Source of the DNA: Pseudobacteroides sp035370245
GTDB taxonomy: Bacteria > Bacillota > Clostridia > Acetivibrionales > DSM-2933
Length of the DNA stretch: 64,000 nucleotides
Direction of reading: 5' to 3'
Assembly: GCA_035370245.1 (NCBI GenBank)
Contig: DAOOVO010000003.1
Location: 1-64,000 of the forward strand
Numbering within the stretch: position 1 is the stretch's first letter; each line of letters begins with the position of its first letter. Below the pieces are notes generated by a model that did not search any database, was not told the origin of the DNA, and saw nothing but the letters and a program-made list of their open reading frames with translations. Below are positions 18,249-29,800 of the stretch, piece by piece. The translations under genes were made by a program, and so were the position numbers.

Positions 18249-19016
18249 TTGCTTAATTTTTTCCATTACAGAAAGGAAAAATCAAAAGACACAAGTATCA
18301 ACGATATTATCATTAGAATTAAAAAAGGCGATAGGGACTTAAAAGAGACCTTTCTTAACGACTATAAACCTTTTATAGCTAAAGCAGTCTCTCAAATCAC
18401 GGGTAAATATATTTACCCCGATGAAAGTGAAGAATTCTCTATAGCACTGATAGCTTTTAATGAAGCTATTGATAACTTTAATGAAAATACCAATGGTAAT
18501 TTTTTGAGTTTTTCCAAACAAAATATCAAGTGGAAGCTGATTAACTATTACAAAAAGCATTCCAAAGACAAAAATGTTTATCCATTTACATATTTTGACA
18601 ACGAAGAAAACAAGGATTTCGAAGAACGGTATCTTACGATTGAGTCAAATCAAGTTTATGAGTCAATTGAGAGAAAAGAACAAATTATTAATTTTTCTAA
18701 AAAGCTTAATGACTTTGGAATAACATTTGAAGATTTATTGGTTTCCGGGCCAAAGCACAGAGATTCAAAGGAATTGTTGTTGGGTATAGCAAATGAGATT
18801 TTCTCAAGGAAAGAAATCTTTAATAAGCTTTTAAGCCAGAAAAGCATACCTGTAAACGATCTTCTTAAGGTTACCTCTGTGAGCAGAAGAACCATCGAAA
18901 GAAACAGGAAGTTTATTATAGCTGCTTGTTTGATTTTTAATGAAGACTTTGACTTTTTAAGAAATAGAAAAAACACTTCAAGCATGAAGAAAGATTGTAA
19001 TATTCAAGATATATAA
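18249..19016 (+). CDS. sigI: RNA polymerase sigma factor SigI
   Basis: A sigma-70-like factor of the SigI family, which in cellulolytic clostridia senses polysaccharides through RsgI. Key segments: KKGDRDLKETFLNDYKPFIAK, EEFSIALIAFNEAIDNF (region 2), GPKHRDSKE and the C-terminal helix-turn-helix SVSRRTIERNRKFIIA. The frame is open back to a GTG at 18114, but AGGGG at 18234-18238 precedes the TTG at 18249. That start gives 255 aa, close to the length of Bacillus SigI, so it is preferred; the longer form cannot be excluded. A CCGAA-like element near 18217-18221, resembling the -10 of SigI-type promoters, would suit autoregulation but is weak evidence. rsgI follows after 57 bases. Confidence 0.9.
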   Translation: MLNFFHYRKEKSKDTSINDIIIRIKKGDRDLKETFLNDYKPFIAKAVSQITGKYIYPDESEEFSIALIAFNEAIDNFNENTNGNFLSFSKQNIKWKLINYYKKHSKDKNVYPFTYFDNEENKDFEERYLTIESNQVYESIERKEQIINFSKKLNDFGITFEDLLVSGPKHRDSKELLLGIANEIFSRKEIFNKLLSQKSIPVNDLLKVTSVSRRTIERNRKFIIAACLIFNEDFDFLRNRKNTSSMKKDCNIQDI

Positions 19017-19073
19017 AAAATTGATACCTTCTATTTATTTTATTTTATATTGTTATTACACAGAAAAGAGGTA

Positions 19074-20906
19074 ATGAATTTGTATAGGGTGGGTTACATT
19101 TTTAGTATTCTATCCTCAGATGTCATAGTCATGACAGAGGATCTCGAATTTTACAAAATAAGACGGCGTTCAGACATGATTGAAATAGGGCAGGAAATCA
19201 GCTTTTCAGAGGATGAAATCATACCTGTCAAAAGCAGAAAGCCCAATTTATTGAGATTTGGTGTTATAGCCTCCGGCTTGGCAGCTGCTATTGTTTTGAT
19301 TTTTATTGGTTTTTTCACAAACTTCACAAATACATCTAACGAAATCTATGCCTATATAGATGTGGATACAAATTTAAGCGTAAGATTGAATATAGATAAA
19401 GAAAATAAAGTTGTAGATATCGATTCCCAGAATACAACTACCAAAGAAATTCTTAACAATTCAGATTTTAAAAATAAATCATTGAGCGATGCACTCACTA
19501 CCATTGTTGAAAAATCAAAGCAGCATGGATTTACAACTGACAGCAGTGATGAATATCTTTTGATTTCTGCTTCAATCAAATCAGATGGAGGTAACAGTGA
19601 AGAGCAAGACAGCCTTGAAAATCTCGTTCAGAATGTATATAGAGATATAGAAGAAATAGATAATCTTAATGTAAACAAAAGAATAATCAAAGTAGATTTC
19701 GAAATCTGTAAAATTGCAACAGCAAATAATGTTTCCATGGGAAGATATATCACATATATTGAGTCAAAAAATAGAGGTGCAAACCTTTCCATTGAAGATA
19801 TAAGGGAAGGTTCTATAGGCGGCATCATGAAAAAGGCTGATCTGGCTGATATAACAAATATTAATGGTAATAACAGTAAAGATATAGATGCAAACAAGAA
19901 CACAGATAAAAGCGTTGCTTTGAATCAAGATACCAACAAAACAATTGAAAATCCATTACCTAAGTCCAATGACAACAATAATAGTCGTAAACAGTCTCAG
20001 AATAATAAGAAAGGCACCGCTACACAGGTTAGAAATACGCCTGTGCCTAAACACACTCCTAATCCGACTAAAAATACACCGATTATATTTACATTTAAAC
20101 TCCCTACACCTACACTCTTTATTCCTACATATAATCCGACAAAGTTTTATCCTGTTGCAACGCCGGCAGTTACTGTACATAATACACCAATAGTAACTGT
20201 ACATAATACACCAATAGTTACCGTATATAATACACCAACTCCTGCAAATAACTGGCCTGTTTATGTAGGAACTTATGTACCGCAACCAATAAATACGCCT
20301 ACAAATGTGCCTAAAACTCCTACACCTACTTATCCACAAATACCAATACCCACATTTAATTTTACTTCTCCTGTTGAAATCGCAATAAATCGGGCTTCGA
20401 ATATCACTCAAACAAGTGCCTTTATAAGCGGAGCAGTCACAAAGTTCGAATATAAAGACTTTTATGGAGTCGGTTGTAATATAACATTATTTTATTGGGA
20501 AGCAAGTAACCCAATGCATGTGAAAGTTGCAGCTTCAATAAACAAAAATGATTTTCCTGCTGATATTTCAGCTACTATTTATGATCTCAAGCCAAATACT
20601 ACTTATCAGTTTAAAGTTACTGTGAACTACTATTTTAACAGCAGAATTGAGACATTTAATACATTACCGTTGGAAATCCCAAAAAGTATTCCAACACCGA
20701 CAGAAGCTGTAAAGTATAACCCTACGCCTACTAAAAATATGTGGGTATTTCCTACACCGGCAATACCGGATTATTGGTGGAATACTCAGCCACAGGTATA
20801 TATGCCGCAATACACATTTGCAAAGCCCACAGATTTGTATACCCCGGTACATACCAATATGCCGCCACCTACACCAACAAGAAATTCAATGTATCATCCA
20901 TTTTAA
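19074..20906 (+). CDS. rsgI: RsgI-type anti-sigma factor with Fn3-like extracellular domain
   Basis: A 610-aa single-pass membrane protein directly after sigI, so the cognate anti-sigma factor. Residues 1-55 are the RsgI N-terminal domain (RVGYIFSILSSDVIVMT) that holds SigI. The helix spans about 60-82, then comes the juxtamembrane RsgI domain (90-245). In most RsgI this begins with xVDxNPSxEL, where the Asn-Pro bond self-cleaves; here it reads DTNLSVRL (Asn100-Leu101), so the proline is lost. A Pro/Thr linker, an Fn3-like domain (about 440-530) and a Pro-rich tail follow. No carbohydrate-binding module is obvious. A TTG two codons later (19080) has better ribosome-site spacing and may be the true start. 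Confidence 0.88.
   Translation: MNLYRVGYIFSILSSDVIVMTEDLEFYKIRRRSDMIEIGQEISFSEDEIIPVKSRKPNLLRFGVIASGLAAAIVLIFIGFFTNFTNTSNEIYAYIDVDTNLSVRLNIDKENKVVDIDSQNTTTKEILNNSDFKNKSLSDALTTIVEKSKQHGFTTDSSDEYLLISASIKSDGGNSEEQDSLENLVQNVYRDIEEIDNLNVNKRIIKVDFEICKIATANNVSMGRYITYIESKNRGANLSIEDIREGSIGGIMKKADLADITNINGNNSKDIDANKNTDKSVALNQDTNKTIENPLPKSNDNNNSRKQSQNNKKGTATQVRNTPVPKHTPNPTKNTPIIFTFKLPTPTLFIPTYNPTKFYPVATPAVTVHNTPIVTVHNTPIVTVYNTPTPANNWPVYVGTYVPQPINTPTNVPKTPTPTYPQIPIPTFNFTSPVEIAINRASNITQTSAFISGAVTKFEYKDFYGVGCNITLFYWEASNPMHVKVAASINKNDFPADISATIYDLKPNTTYQFKVTVNYYFNSRIETFNTLPLEIPKSIPTPTEAVKYNPTPTKNMWVFPTPAIPDYWWNTQPQVYMPQYTFAKPTDLYTPVHTNMPPPTPTRNSMYHPF
20169..20240 (+). repeat. three 24-bp direct repeats in rsgI linker
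   Basis: Units at 20169-20192, 20193-20216 and 20217-20240 encode VTVHNTPI-like octapeptides in the extracellular linker. The first two differ by one base or so, suggesting recent duplication. Confidence 0.85.
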
Positions 20907-20939
20907 TAAATGATTATAGGAATACATTTATAACCGCAA

Positions 20940-20976
20940 AATAAGGAGGCTTGTCAATTTAACAAGGCCTCCTTAT
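20940..20976. terminator. bidirectional terminator between rsgI and the GerMN gene
   Basis: ATAAGGAGGC-TTGT pairs with ACAAGGCCTCCTTAT (one bulge), followed by TATTATT on the plus strand and preceded by an A-rich tract. It serves the two converging genes. Confidence 0.8.
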
Positions 20977-21028
20977 TATTATATTTACGCTTCTATCATG
21001 TTTATATTTCTATTACTTTTATAAATAT

Positions 21029-22051
21029 TTAATTCTTTATAACTTTTTCATTTCTATAAAACGGTTTATCAAATTCCATATCGGAATATGTCTCAACGAC
21101 CTTTCCTTCAATTAGGAACTGTACTTTTTTTACATCTTTTAATTCTGTCAGTGAATTTACTATTGAATTTATTGTGACAGCCCCTCCGGCTGATCCTGCA
21201 AAAGCATTATTGATAAACTCCTTAGAAAGATTTACTTCACAAGTTCCATCTTTGGTAATGTTTACAGATATAATTCTCGTATTCTCAGGCATAACAGGAA
21301 ATAACTCTTTATTTTGAGGTCCCTTTAATATTTCGTTCATGACTTCTTTTACAATAGTAGAATTCGCCCCTACAGTAACTTTTCTCTTTTCACCGACAAT
21401 AAAATTAGAATCCGGACCTCCAAAATAAACCGTAACGACTTGCGATTGATCCGCTGAAACAGATCCGTTTTTATCCAGATTAACCCTTCCCATTTCTCCA
21501 AATGCTTTACCGTTTGAATCCAACAGCTCATGACCTTCTACCAATATTTTTACCTTTTCAATACCGGAAATGCCGGTTAACGTATTAACAACAGAAATTC
21601 TTTTAAATTCCTCCGATACATCGGGTTCCTTTATTTTGTATTCCTTTGAAAAGTCAACAACGGCAACATTTCCGTCCCTTTTTATACCTAAGATTGAAAC
21701 TCCCTTAGGCAATGTTTCTCTCAATTCCGCTTTTCTCGGTCCCTCTATCAAAGCTTCTACAGTTGCCCTCAAAATAGCCATTTCACTTATTTCAATGGTT
21801 CTAACTTCCTGGACCAATGCAGAGTAGTCTTTATTTAAAAAATACAGTGCTACCTTTTGCTTTGTACTGCTTTTTTCCTCATCACTGACCTTACTGCTAT
21901 TACCATTCTCTGATTGTACGGCCTTCTTATTTTGAATAGGAGTTGCCTCATCTATATTGGATTTAGTCGTCCTGTTGTTTGTATCAAAATTGCATGCTGT
22001 CAATGTAACCAGCAAAGAAACAATCAATAGTGCAATACTTTTCTTTATCAT
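21029..22051 (-). CDS. GerMN-domain lipoprotein
   Basis: A 340-aa exported lipoprotein (lipobox LTAC near residue 20) with a Lys/Ser/Asn-rich linker and two GerMN domains (about 68-190 and 205-325). Each ends in a similar motif (VVNTLTGISGIEKVKILVEG and VNSLTELKDVKKVQFLIEG). GerM in Bacillus takes part in spore engulfment and germination; two-domain lipoprotein forms are common in Clostridia. GGAGG lies about 15 bases before the ATG, a long spacing. It is the gene after comEA in the same orientation (97 bases). Confidence 0.85.
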   Translation of the reverse strand: MIKKSIALLIVSLLVTLTACNFDTNNRTTKSNIDEATPIQNKKAVQSENGNSSKVSDEEKSSTKQKVALYFLNKDYSALVQEVRTIEISEMAILRATVEALIEGPRKAELRETLPKGVSILGIKRDGNVAVVDFSKEYKIKEPDVSEEFKRISVVNTLTGISGIEKVKILVEGHELLDSNGKAFGEMGRVNLDKNGSVSADQSQVVTVYFGGPDSNFIVGEKRKVTVGANSTIVKEVMNEILKGPQNKELFPVMPENTRIISVNITKDGTCEVNLSKEFINNAFAGSAGGAVTINSIVNSLTELKDVKKVQFLIEGKVVETYSDMEFDKPFYRNEKVIKN

Positions 22052-22148
22052 ATCGGCAAATATTATCCTCCATTTCGTTTAGACTCAAAATGCTGAATCA
22101 TAGATAATTATAGCACAACGTTTAAAAACCATCAAAGAGATATTAATT

Positions 22149-23000
22149 CTATTTTAGGGTAACATTATCCTTTATTCTATTAAACTTGCTCTGGCCAATT
22201 CCCGGCACATTCAACAGGTCCTCAATGGCCTTAAACTCACCATTTTTATTTCTATAGTCCACAATATCTGCTGCAATTGCAGGTCCAATACCCGGCAATG
22301 CATCCAATTCTTCCGCAGAAGCAGTGTTAATATTTATTTTAGCATTTGCAGCACCAGTTTGCTGGCTTTTTTCACTTGGTAACACTCCTCCGCTGTCCTT
22401 AACAATACTGATACCACTTCCAGCTTCATTACTTGCTGCTCCATTATTTGCATTTTTGTTATTTGCATCTCCATTATCCGAAGTTCCATTATTTCCTGTC
22501 GCCTTACCGCTTGATTTATTATCGCCAGACTTAGGGGCTTTAGTGCTTGTTCCGCTGTTTGATTCCTTGTTCTCAGTGACAGCATCGGCTTCCTTCTTGG
22601 ATTTTATATCAAGCCATACATTTTCATTTAAAGCATATACCATATTGATATTTTTGTCTGCATCATCAGTTAAACCTCCTGCAGCATTAATGGCATCATA
22701 AATCAATTGCCCCTTTTTAAGCGTTATTATTCCCGGCTTTTTTACACAACCGGTTATATATACCTTTATTTCTTCCTGAACTTCTTTGGGTGTAGGATTA
22801 GAGAGTTTATTGTCAGTTGGAGTAGCGGCTGCATTAACAGTAACGACAGGGTCTTCATCTTGTGAAATAAATATGATAGGTTGTTCTCTTATCTTAATCA
22901 AATATCCTATTAATGCTAGAAAAGCAAGTAAAATAACCGCAGACAAAGCCAGAAAGCTCTTTTTGATGTAGATTTCCCTACCAAAGAACTTAAATTCCAT
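22149..23000 (-). CDS. comEA: ComEA-like DNA-binding competence protein
   Basis: A 283-aa membrane-anchored protein: one helix at about residues 15-36, an SLBB domain (about 75-135, IKVYITGCVKKPGII), a low-complexity Asn/Gly/Ser/Lys linker (140-210), and a C-terminal double helix-hairpin-helix (ININTASAEELDALPGIGP, then LLNVPGIGQSKF). This is the ComEA architecture that binds double-stranded DNA outside the membrane for uptake. AGGAGG precedes the ATG. No comEC is next to it, although a free ComEC-type MBL lipoprotein lies 7 kb away. Confidence 0.9.
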   Translation of the reverse strand: MEFKFFGREIYIKKSFLALSAVILLAFLALIGYLIKIREQPIIFISQDEDPVVTVNAAATPTDNKLSNPTPKEVQEEIKVYITGCVKKPGIITLKKGQLIYDAINAAGGLTDDADKNINMVYALNENVWLDIKSKKEADAVTENKESNSGTSTKAPKSGDNKSSGKATGNNGTSDNGDANNKNANNGAASNEAGSGISIVKDSGGVLPSEKSQQTGAANAKININTASAEELDALPGIGPAIAADIVDYRNKNGEFKAIEDLLNVPGIGQSKFNRIKDNVTLK

Positions 23001-23142
23001 ATAAAGCTTACCTCCTCATTTTATTGCGGAAGCTTAGAATGCCTGATTGAATTTTTTGCATAATATACTAATTCTTCATACAAAGAAAAAAATCCTTTAG
23101 ATTTGGTCCAAAAATTAACCGATTGAAATTAACTAATGTATT

Positions 23143-23850
23143 CTATATCTCCACCGCAATTGATATGCAAAAATCTTTGCATCGAAAGGATTTAAGCTCT
23201 ATAACCATGTCCTTATCTTTAAAAGAGTCACTTGTTGTATCTAACACGGAAAAATCCATATTCATTCCAAGTTTGTAAAGCTTTGAAACGGATTCCTTTC
23301 TTGTCCAATAGGTCATTGCTTTCCATGAATACTCGTCCTGATCTATACAGTTTTTAAGTATCTGTCTTTCATTCTCTGTATAAAAATACTTGATAAGAGA
23401 TTTGTCAGGCATGAATATGTTTTCAATATCCACCCCTATTTTCTTTTCCGCAACTACTCCGATGCAATAAGGATAAGAATGGGTAATTGAAGCCGTATAA
23501 GATTGGTATTGTGAAATGTAAGGGGCAGAGTCTGCCCCTTTTAATACATCTATCATACCAAAATCGCTTTTTGCTTTTAATTTCATATATTTTCTGAATG
23601 CATTTTTGACAGCATACCTTCCGGCAACCCACTGCAGTCTGTTCTTATGTATCTTGATTTTTTTCAGGTATGCTATTTCAGCATCCGAAAGTATCTTGTA
23701 AATGTTATTTGAGGCAAGAATCCCGCTTTTTTCTAATATTGACATATTTATTATATCAAAATTAAATCCATACACTTTAGAATTCTGCATGAGCCATTCA
23801 TTAATTAATTCTTCTGTTTTTTTATCCTTGCCGCCCAATAATCCCGTCAT
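23143..23850 (-). CDS. Sfp-type 4'-phosphopantetheinyl transferase
   Basis: A 235-aa enzyme transferring 4'-phosphopantetheine from CoA to carrier-protein serines. Signature motifs are present: WVAGRYAVKNAF, SITHSYPYC, IGVDIEN (Mg2+ ligands) and WTRKESVSK. It is the last gene of the polyketide operon and its ATG overlaps the synthase stop by 4 bases (ATGA), indicating translational coupling. Its substrates are presumably the two ACP domains of the synthase and the free ACP at 35504. Confidence 0.9.
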   Translation of the reverse strand: MTGLLGGKDKKTEELINEWLMQNSKVYGFNFDIINMSILEKSGILASNNIYKILSDAEIAYLKKIKIHKNRLQWVAGRYAVKNAFRKYMKLKAKSDFGMIDVLKGADSAPYISQYQSYTASITHSYPYCIGVVAEKKIGVDIENIFMPDKSLIKYFYTENERQILKNCIDQDEYSWKAMTYWTRKESVSKLYKLGMNMDFSVLDTTSDSFKDKDMVIELKSFRCKDFCISIAVEI

Positions 23851-26800
23851 GAATTAATTCGCCTCACTATTACTCCCTTTGCGTAGTAATTTACATCATC
23901 ATTTTCATCAAACATAATAACATCATAAGTCTTCATTTCGTCATTTTGGCTTATGAGTTTTCCATAAGCTCTATAGTTTCCAAGTGTTCGAGGCACATTA
24001 ACCACTCCAAACTCATCAATCTTCCATGGCAAATGGACTTTACCGCTGACTTCAGCGGAATGTATGCCGCATGCCTGCATGAGAGAATCCATAAAAACCG
24101 GATTTATAAGCAAATTATCGAGATTATATTGCTTATTGGTAATTTGCTCTTCCGACATAAATACTGAATAGACAATTGAGTCCTCATCTATTTTAACCTT
24201 GTTTAATTTTATGCAGTTGTCGTCCATGAACAGCGGTCCAAAGCCTATGCCATTCTTTATTTTCTTTGACTGTTCTTCTAAGAGATCTCTTACATAGTAT
24301 TCCCTCATGTCCTTATCTTCCAGTTTCTTTAAATACATAATGTCCTGATAACTACCGAGTAAACCTGAAAATTTCATATTGTTAAGCTCATTGAGCCTTC
24401 CCTCCATATTTTTAGGCTGGAAGTAATTATAGAAAATCGCATTATACCAATCATTTTCAATTTCCGAAGGCACCATGATTATTTCTTGTGGGTTCTCACG
24501 ATGCAGTTTTAATGGATTGGTAAGTGTAATATCTTTGAAGCAATACTGCTTCTTCCTTCCATACAATAGGCTGTGGAATTCCGCACAAATCTCCATAAAA
24601 CCTACAGCCGGCATCAATGGTGTGTTACCAAGCAAATGATTTTTTATTATAGGATCCCTTTTCACAGAAAGAACTTTATATACATTTTGAATTTTTCCGT
24701 CCTTTTTGCTGACCCAGTCAATAAAAGGCGTCTTTAAAGTGCTTTCTTTGATGACGGTATATTCTTTAAAGCTGCCAAGTCCTCTGCTCATAACAAATTC
24801 AGCGGCACTTAGTCGACTTGTTAATAAATTTATAAACTCTTTAACTCCTCTGTCAGGCTCTATAAGGTGGATTCCCAATTCCTCGGAGTTTGATTTTACA
24901 AACTCATTCCTCCATGCCATACCCATATCTCTCCAGCCCGACCATGCAATGCTGATGGCCTGAACATCTTTGTTTTCTTTACCAGCCATAGACATGAAAC
25001 TTGTTATAAAGCTGTTGGCCGAGCAATAATCTATCTGTGCCTGATTTCCAAATCGACCTGATATGGAAGAAAAACCTACTATAACATTTAAATCGTTCTT
25101 ATTTACAAGCCTGTATAAATTGCATAAACCCTTTGCTTTAACATTGAAAATTTCATTGAACTCTTCCAATGTTTTTTTATTAAGCAGATTGCTTTTTTCT
25201 ATACCTGCAGCATGGACAAGCACATTGATGGGCCCATGAGCATTAATTGCACTATCTAAAGCGGATTTAAGCCTGTCATAGTCACTTACATCGCAATCAA
25301 TGTACAATACGGAGCAATTCTTTGATTTTAGTTCATTCATAACGGTATAAACAGATATGGACTTTAGTATTTTGTCATACTCCCTCTGGACTTCTATAGG
25401 TGTTGCTTTTAATCCCTTTTCCAAAAGAGAACGTCTGATTTCAACTTTCTTTTTCTCTAAAGAAGCTTCGTCCATTCTTGATATTTCCTCAATATCGGGG
25501 GGCAAAGGAGTCCTGCCCAATATAGTAAACTTTCCTGTTACTCTTTTTGACAAGCCTTTTATTATTTCCGCAGTTATTCCGTTTCCACCGCCGGTAATAA
25601 GAAAATGATCTCCATTTAGATTTAGGTCGTTTTTTAATTCTGACCTATCCAAATTATCAAGTTTTATAACTACTCTTTTAGAGCCAATATAACCTACTTC
25701 GCTGTAAGTGCTGCAAGCTTCAATCTCATTTAATATTTTTGATAAATCTTCATCTCCAAGAATTTTTTCTTTAGATGCCCCAATATCCAACACTTTAACT
25801 ACGCAATCAGTAAACTCTTTTCCAAGTCCTTTATAGAACCCGCAGATAGCTCCGTAGAACGGATCGTGTATTACATCCGGATTATCGGTAAATCCAAAAC
25901 CGCCATCCATACATACCGCTGCAACTATCCTTATCTTAGGCTTTTTTACAGCTTTTAAGAGATTCTTATAGAAAACGAACCTTGCCTCGCTGCTTAATGT
26001 AAGATATTTATTCTCTTCCTCAATAGACAGCTTGGTAAAATCTATGCATAATCCAATATGAGTCAAATCAATTATGACGTCAATGTTGTTATTTGCCAGT
26101 GTCTCTATTTGTTTTTCCAAACTTTCCATATCTACTGGATATGTAAAGTTTATAATGCTCAAATTATCGGTATATGCTCCAAAGTAATGTGCTGCACTTT
26201 CTAAAGATTCCCGGTTGTCACCAATTATCAGAATATTTTTTTTTTGAATATCGAAATCTTTAGATGTAATATCCTCCTCCTCAACTACAGGTACTTGTAT
26301 GCATAATTCCCTTTCAATATTATCCTCAGCAGCTTTATTATTTTCAGTAGCTTTCTCATCATTATTGTCAATATCGGCATTAAAATTGCTTTCTACCAAT
26401 TCAATAATGGAGCCTATTGTCTTTATTTTGGAAGGATTAAATACAGCCGTGTCCTCAATTTTAAACTTCTCTCCAATTTTAGAGAAAATTGAAGCTTGCT
26501 TTATTGTATCTATTCCAAGATCTGCTTCAAATTCCATTTCATTTTCCAGCATTTCCTTTGGGTACATTGTTATTTCAGATATTATGTCCAAAATAATATC
26601 TCTATTGCCGCTATTTGAGGAAACTACTTTATTTTGGGATTCCATTACGATATTTTTAGATTCCGATTCCTTATTTTCATCTTTCAATCCTTTATTTTCG
26701 CTTTTCCCTTTGGTCTTGCTATGTAAAAATTTTACAATATGCCCTATAGTGGGATAATTTGACAGTGCAACGGAACCTTCATAATTTAGCCCAAACTTTT

Positions 26801-29800
26801 CAGACAGCATTGAAAAGATTGTGGCCTGTTTTACTGTATCTATTCCCAAATCTGCCTCAAGTTCCATTTCCATATCCAACATTTCGACGGGATACTTTGT
26901 AATCTCGGAATATACTTTTAATACCTCTTCCTCAACATTGCCGTAATCCTGCACTGCAGTTTCATCAATGTCAAAACCTTGAGCAAACTCATTTATGTCA
27001 TTGTTCAAAGATTTTCCATAGTTATTCTCAAAGAACGAATCATGGAACCCTTCTTCCTTTATGTCCATTAGACTCATAGATTTGATTTCATTCGTTTTGC
27101 CTGAAGAACAGGCATCAGATTCTTCCGCCACAAGAATTCTACCGCATTTTTTAAGTTTGGCATCATCTGAGTCCACTATTCTTTTAATCCAATTTTCATA
27201 AGTTGTTTTATCAAATATACGTTCATCACCATGACAAATCTTTTGCAGCAAGTGATAGCTTCCATTTCCTCCAAAGGCAGAAACTCCTCTTAATACATAT
27301 TCAAATTGGTAGGAACCACCCTTTGACAAATTAAGTCCCGATAGCTCCGGATCCTCCACTTTATAATTTGATATAGGCGGTATTTTCTGGTATTGCAACG
27401 CCTTTGCCGATAATGCTTCTTCAATGGAAGCACCCATTGTATGCCCTGTCATTCCTTTTGTATTTATCACTTTTATATCTTTAAATCTCTCTCCAAAGAC
27501 ATATTCTAAAGACCTTTTTTCCATTTGTCCGCAACCGCCATTTTTGGGTGAATAAGTCTCATGAGAGCAGTATACTGTTTTAGAAGCAATACCATTTCTT
27601 TCTATCCCATACTGTTTTTCCATTTTTGCCATGAACCTGTCAAGTTCAATACAATGTCTATTAGTATCGATTTTGGAACTGTGTCCTGCCGAATTAAACA
27701 TGTGAGTACCGAGTATCCTGCATATCCCCTTCATACCCCTTTTTTCAACATCATGTTCCTTTTCCAAAACAAGTCCTACGGCACCCGAGCCTAAAATCAT
27801 TCCGTTTCTCCTGTTATCAAAAGGTACTGCTGCTTCAAACAGATCATGAGAATCGGAAAGTACACCAATACTGAAGAAACCTGCACCAATCCACGGAAGC
27901 ATTGATTTAGTGCTGGAAATATCGGCCCCAATTACAATTACCCTTTCGGCACGGCCTGTCTTAATCATATCTTCAGCTATTGATACTGCACTTGCCGTTG
28001 AAGCACAAGCCGTATTTACATATAAATTAGGGCCTGTAGCACCTATAAGCTGAGCAAATCTGTTATTGGCCTGGGAAGATAAAACTGTTATAAAGTTGTG
28101 GTTGAATTCATATATATCCTGCTCTGTAGAGCTTCCTACAAGTTTGGAGTAATGTGCATTAAACCAGTCTGTAAGTATCTTTTTGGCTTCACGGTCACTG
28201 ATTTTTGAAATTACGGCACTATAGAAGTCAATAATATCCATTTTTGACTTTGAACCGAATTTACTTGCAATATATTGTGACACCTGATTTATTACGTTAT
28301 CTATCGGGAATAGTCCGTTTGCAAATATTATACCTGTGTCCTCCCTCATTTCCTGAGGCAAAACAAGTCTTCCAGGCAACAGGGAACCTGAAGCCGTTTT
28401 AATATATTCCCTAACAAGAGGAATACCTGCATCCTTTAATGCTTCATAACCTGCCGCAATTCCTGCACAAGCAGCAAGACATGTTTGCTTGAGCATTTTT
28501 TCATCCATCAGGTAATCCTCGATCATACTCATTTGACCGAACTTACCGGCAAACTTTATCATCTCATTAATTGATGACACCTTTCTAAATTCTGTTTTCT
28601 CTTCAGTTTTTAATATCCTTGTAATGTTTAAATCCAATATACTGTTTTGCTCTTCCTCTGTGAGCATTTCAATCAAATTTGTTCCCTCAAATAATATGTC
28701 AAAATTATCATCTGAGAATGCCTTTTTAAATGTACCGGGCAGACCCACAGACACTCCGCTGTAAACAACATTGCCTGCATTTTGCAATACAGTATTTGAC
28801 ACAATGTTATTTGATGATACATTACTTGACAACACATTACTTGAAGATATGTTATTTGTACTTAATGCACTATTATCCTCACCTTTTAACATATTCATCA
28901 ATGGTTTATCACTTGATTCAAGGATATTATAGGTTGGAACCATTGTTACGTCCACACCGCATGCAAAAAGGGACGCAATGGCCAACTTAAACGACTCAAC
29001 GGAATCCTTGCCCTTATAGTTAACAGGTATCACCTTTACATCTTTATTATCAAGAATATTCTTAACAAGATTTGTCAGTACATTTGACGGTCCTGATTCA
29101 ATAAAAACCCTGACGCCTTCATCATAAAGCTTCTCAATGGAATCGATAAAATTAACGGGTGATGTTATCTGTTCCTTCAATAACGAAGCAATATCGGCAA
29201 TATCACTATAAAACTCCTTAAGATGGCATGCCATTATTTTAGCTTTAGGTTTATTGAATCTAAGACCCTTAATTTTATTATAAAAATCCTCAGCAGCCTC
29301 TTTAATAAGTTCAGTATGAAAAGCATGGGAAACGTTCAATAAAGTGTGTACAATGTTATTATCCGACAGAAGCTTCATGAATCTTTCAATTTCAGATGCT
29401 TCTCCACCCACAATTGTTTGCACATAAGAATTCATATTTGCAATTCTTACATTTATTCCATATTCATTTATTATCCGGGCAACATCACTTTTGTCTGCCT
29501 TTACACTGAGCATTTGGCCTCTTTTATCATGATCTATTTTATCGAAACAGTAACCCCTCTCTCCAACCATATGTATGGCTGATTTTAAGTCAAGAATTTC
29601 TCCTGCATAGAAGGATGTTATTTCCCCAAGGCTGTGCCCTATCATGTAATCCGCCTTGATTCCAGTTTCCTCTAGAAGTTTATATATAGCCATATTGCTT
29701 AGAAAAATTGCAGGATGAGTATTTTTTGTGTTCCTCAATTCATTGAAAATACCATCCTCATCATCACCAAATATCAAAGGCATCAGTGAATAACCGTAAC

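Noticed and set aside
20169..20240. CRISPR-like repeats
   Set aside because: The 24-bp units are adjacent without spacers and lie in frame in rsgI; they are coding repeats. No CRISPR array is seen anywhere in the window.
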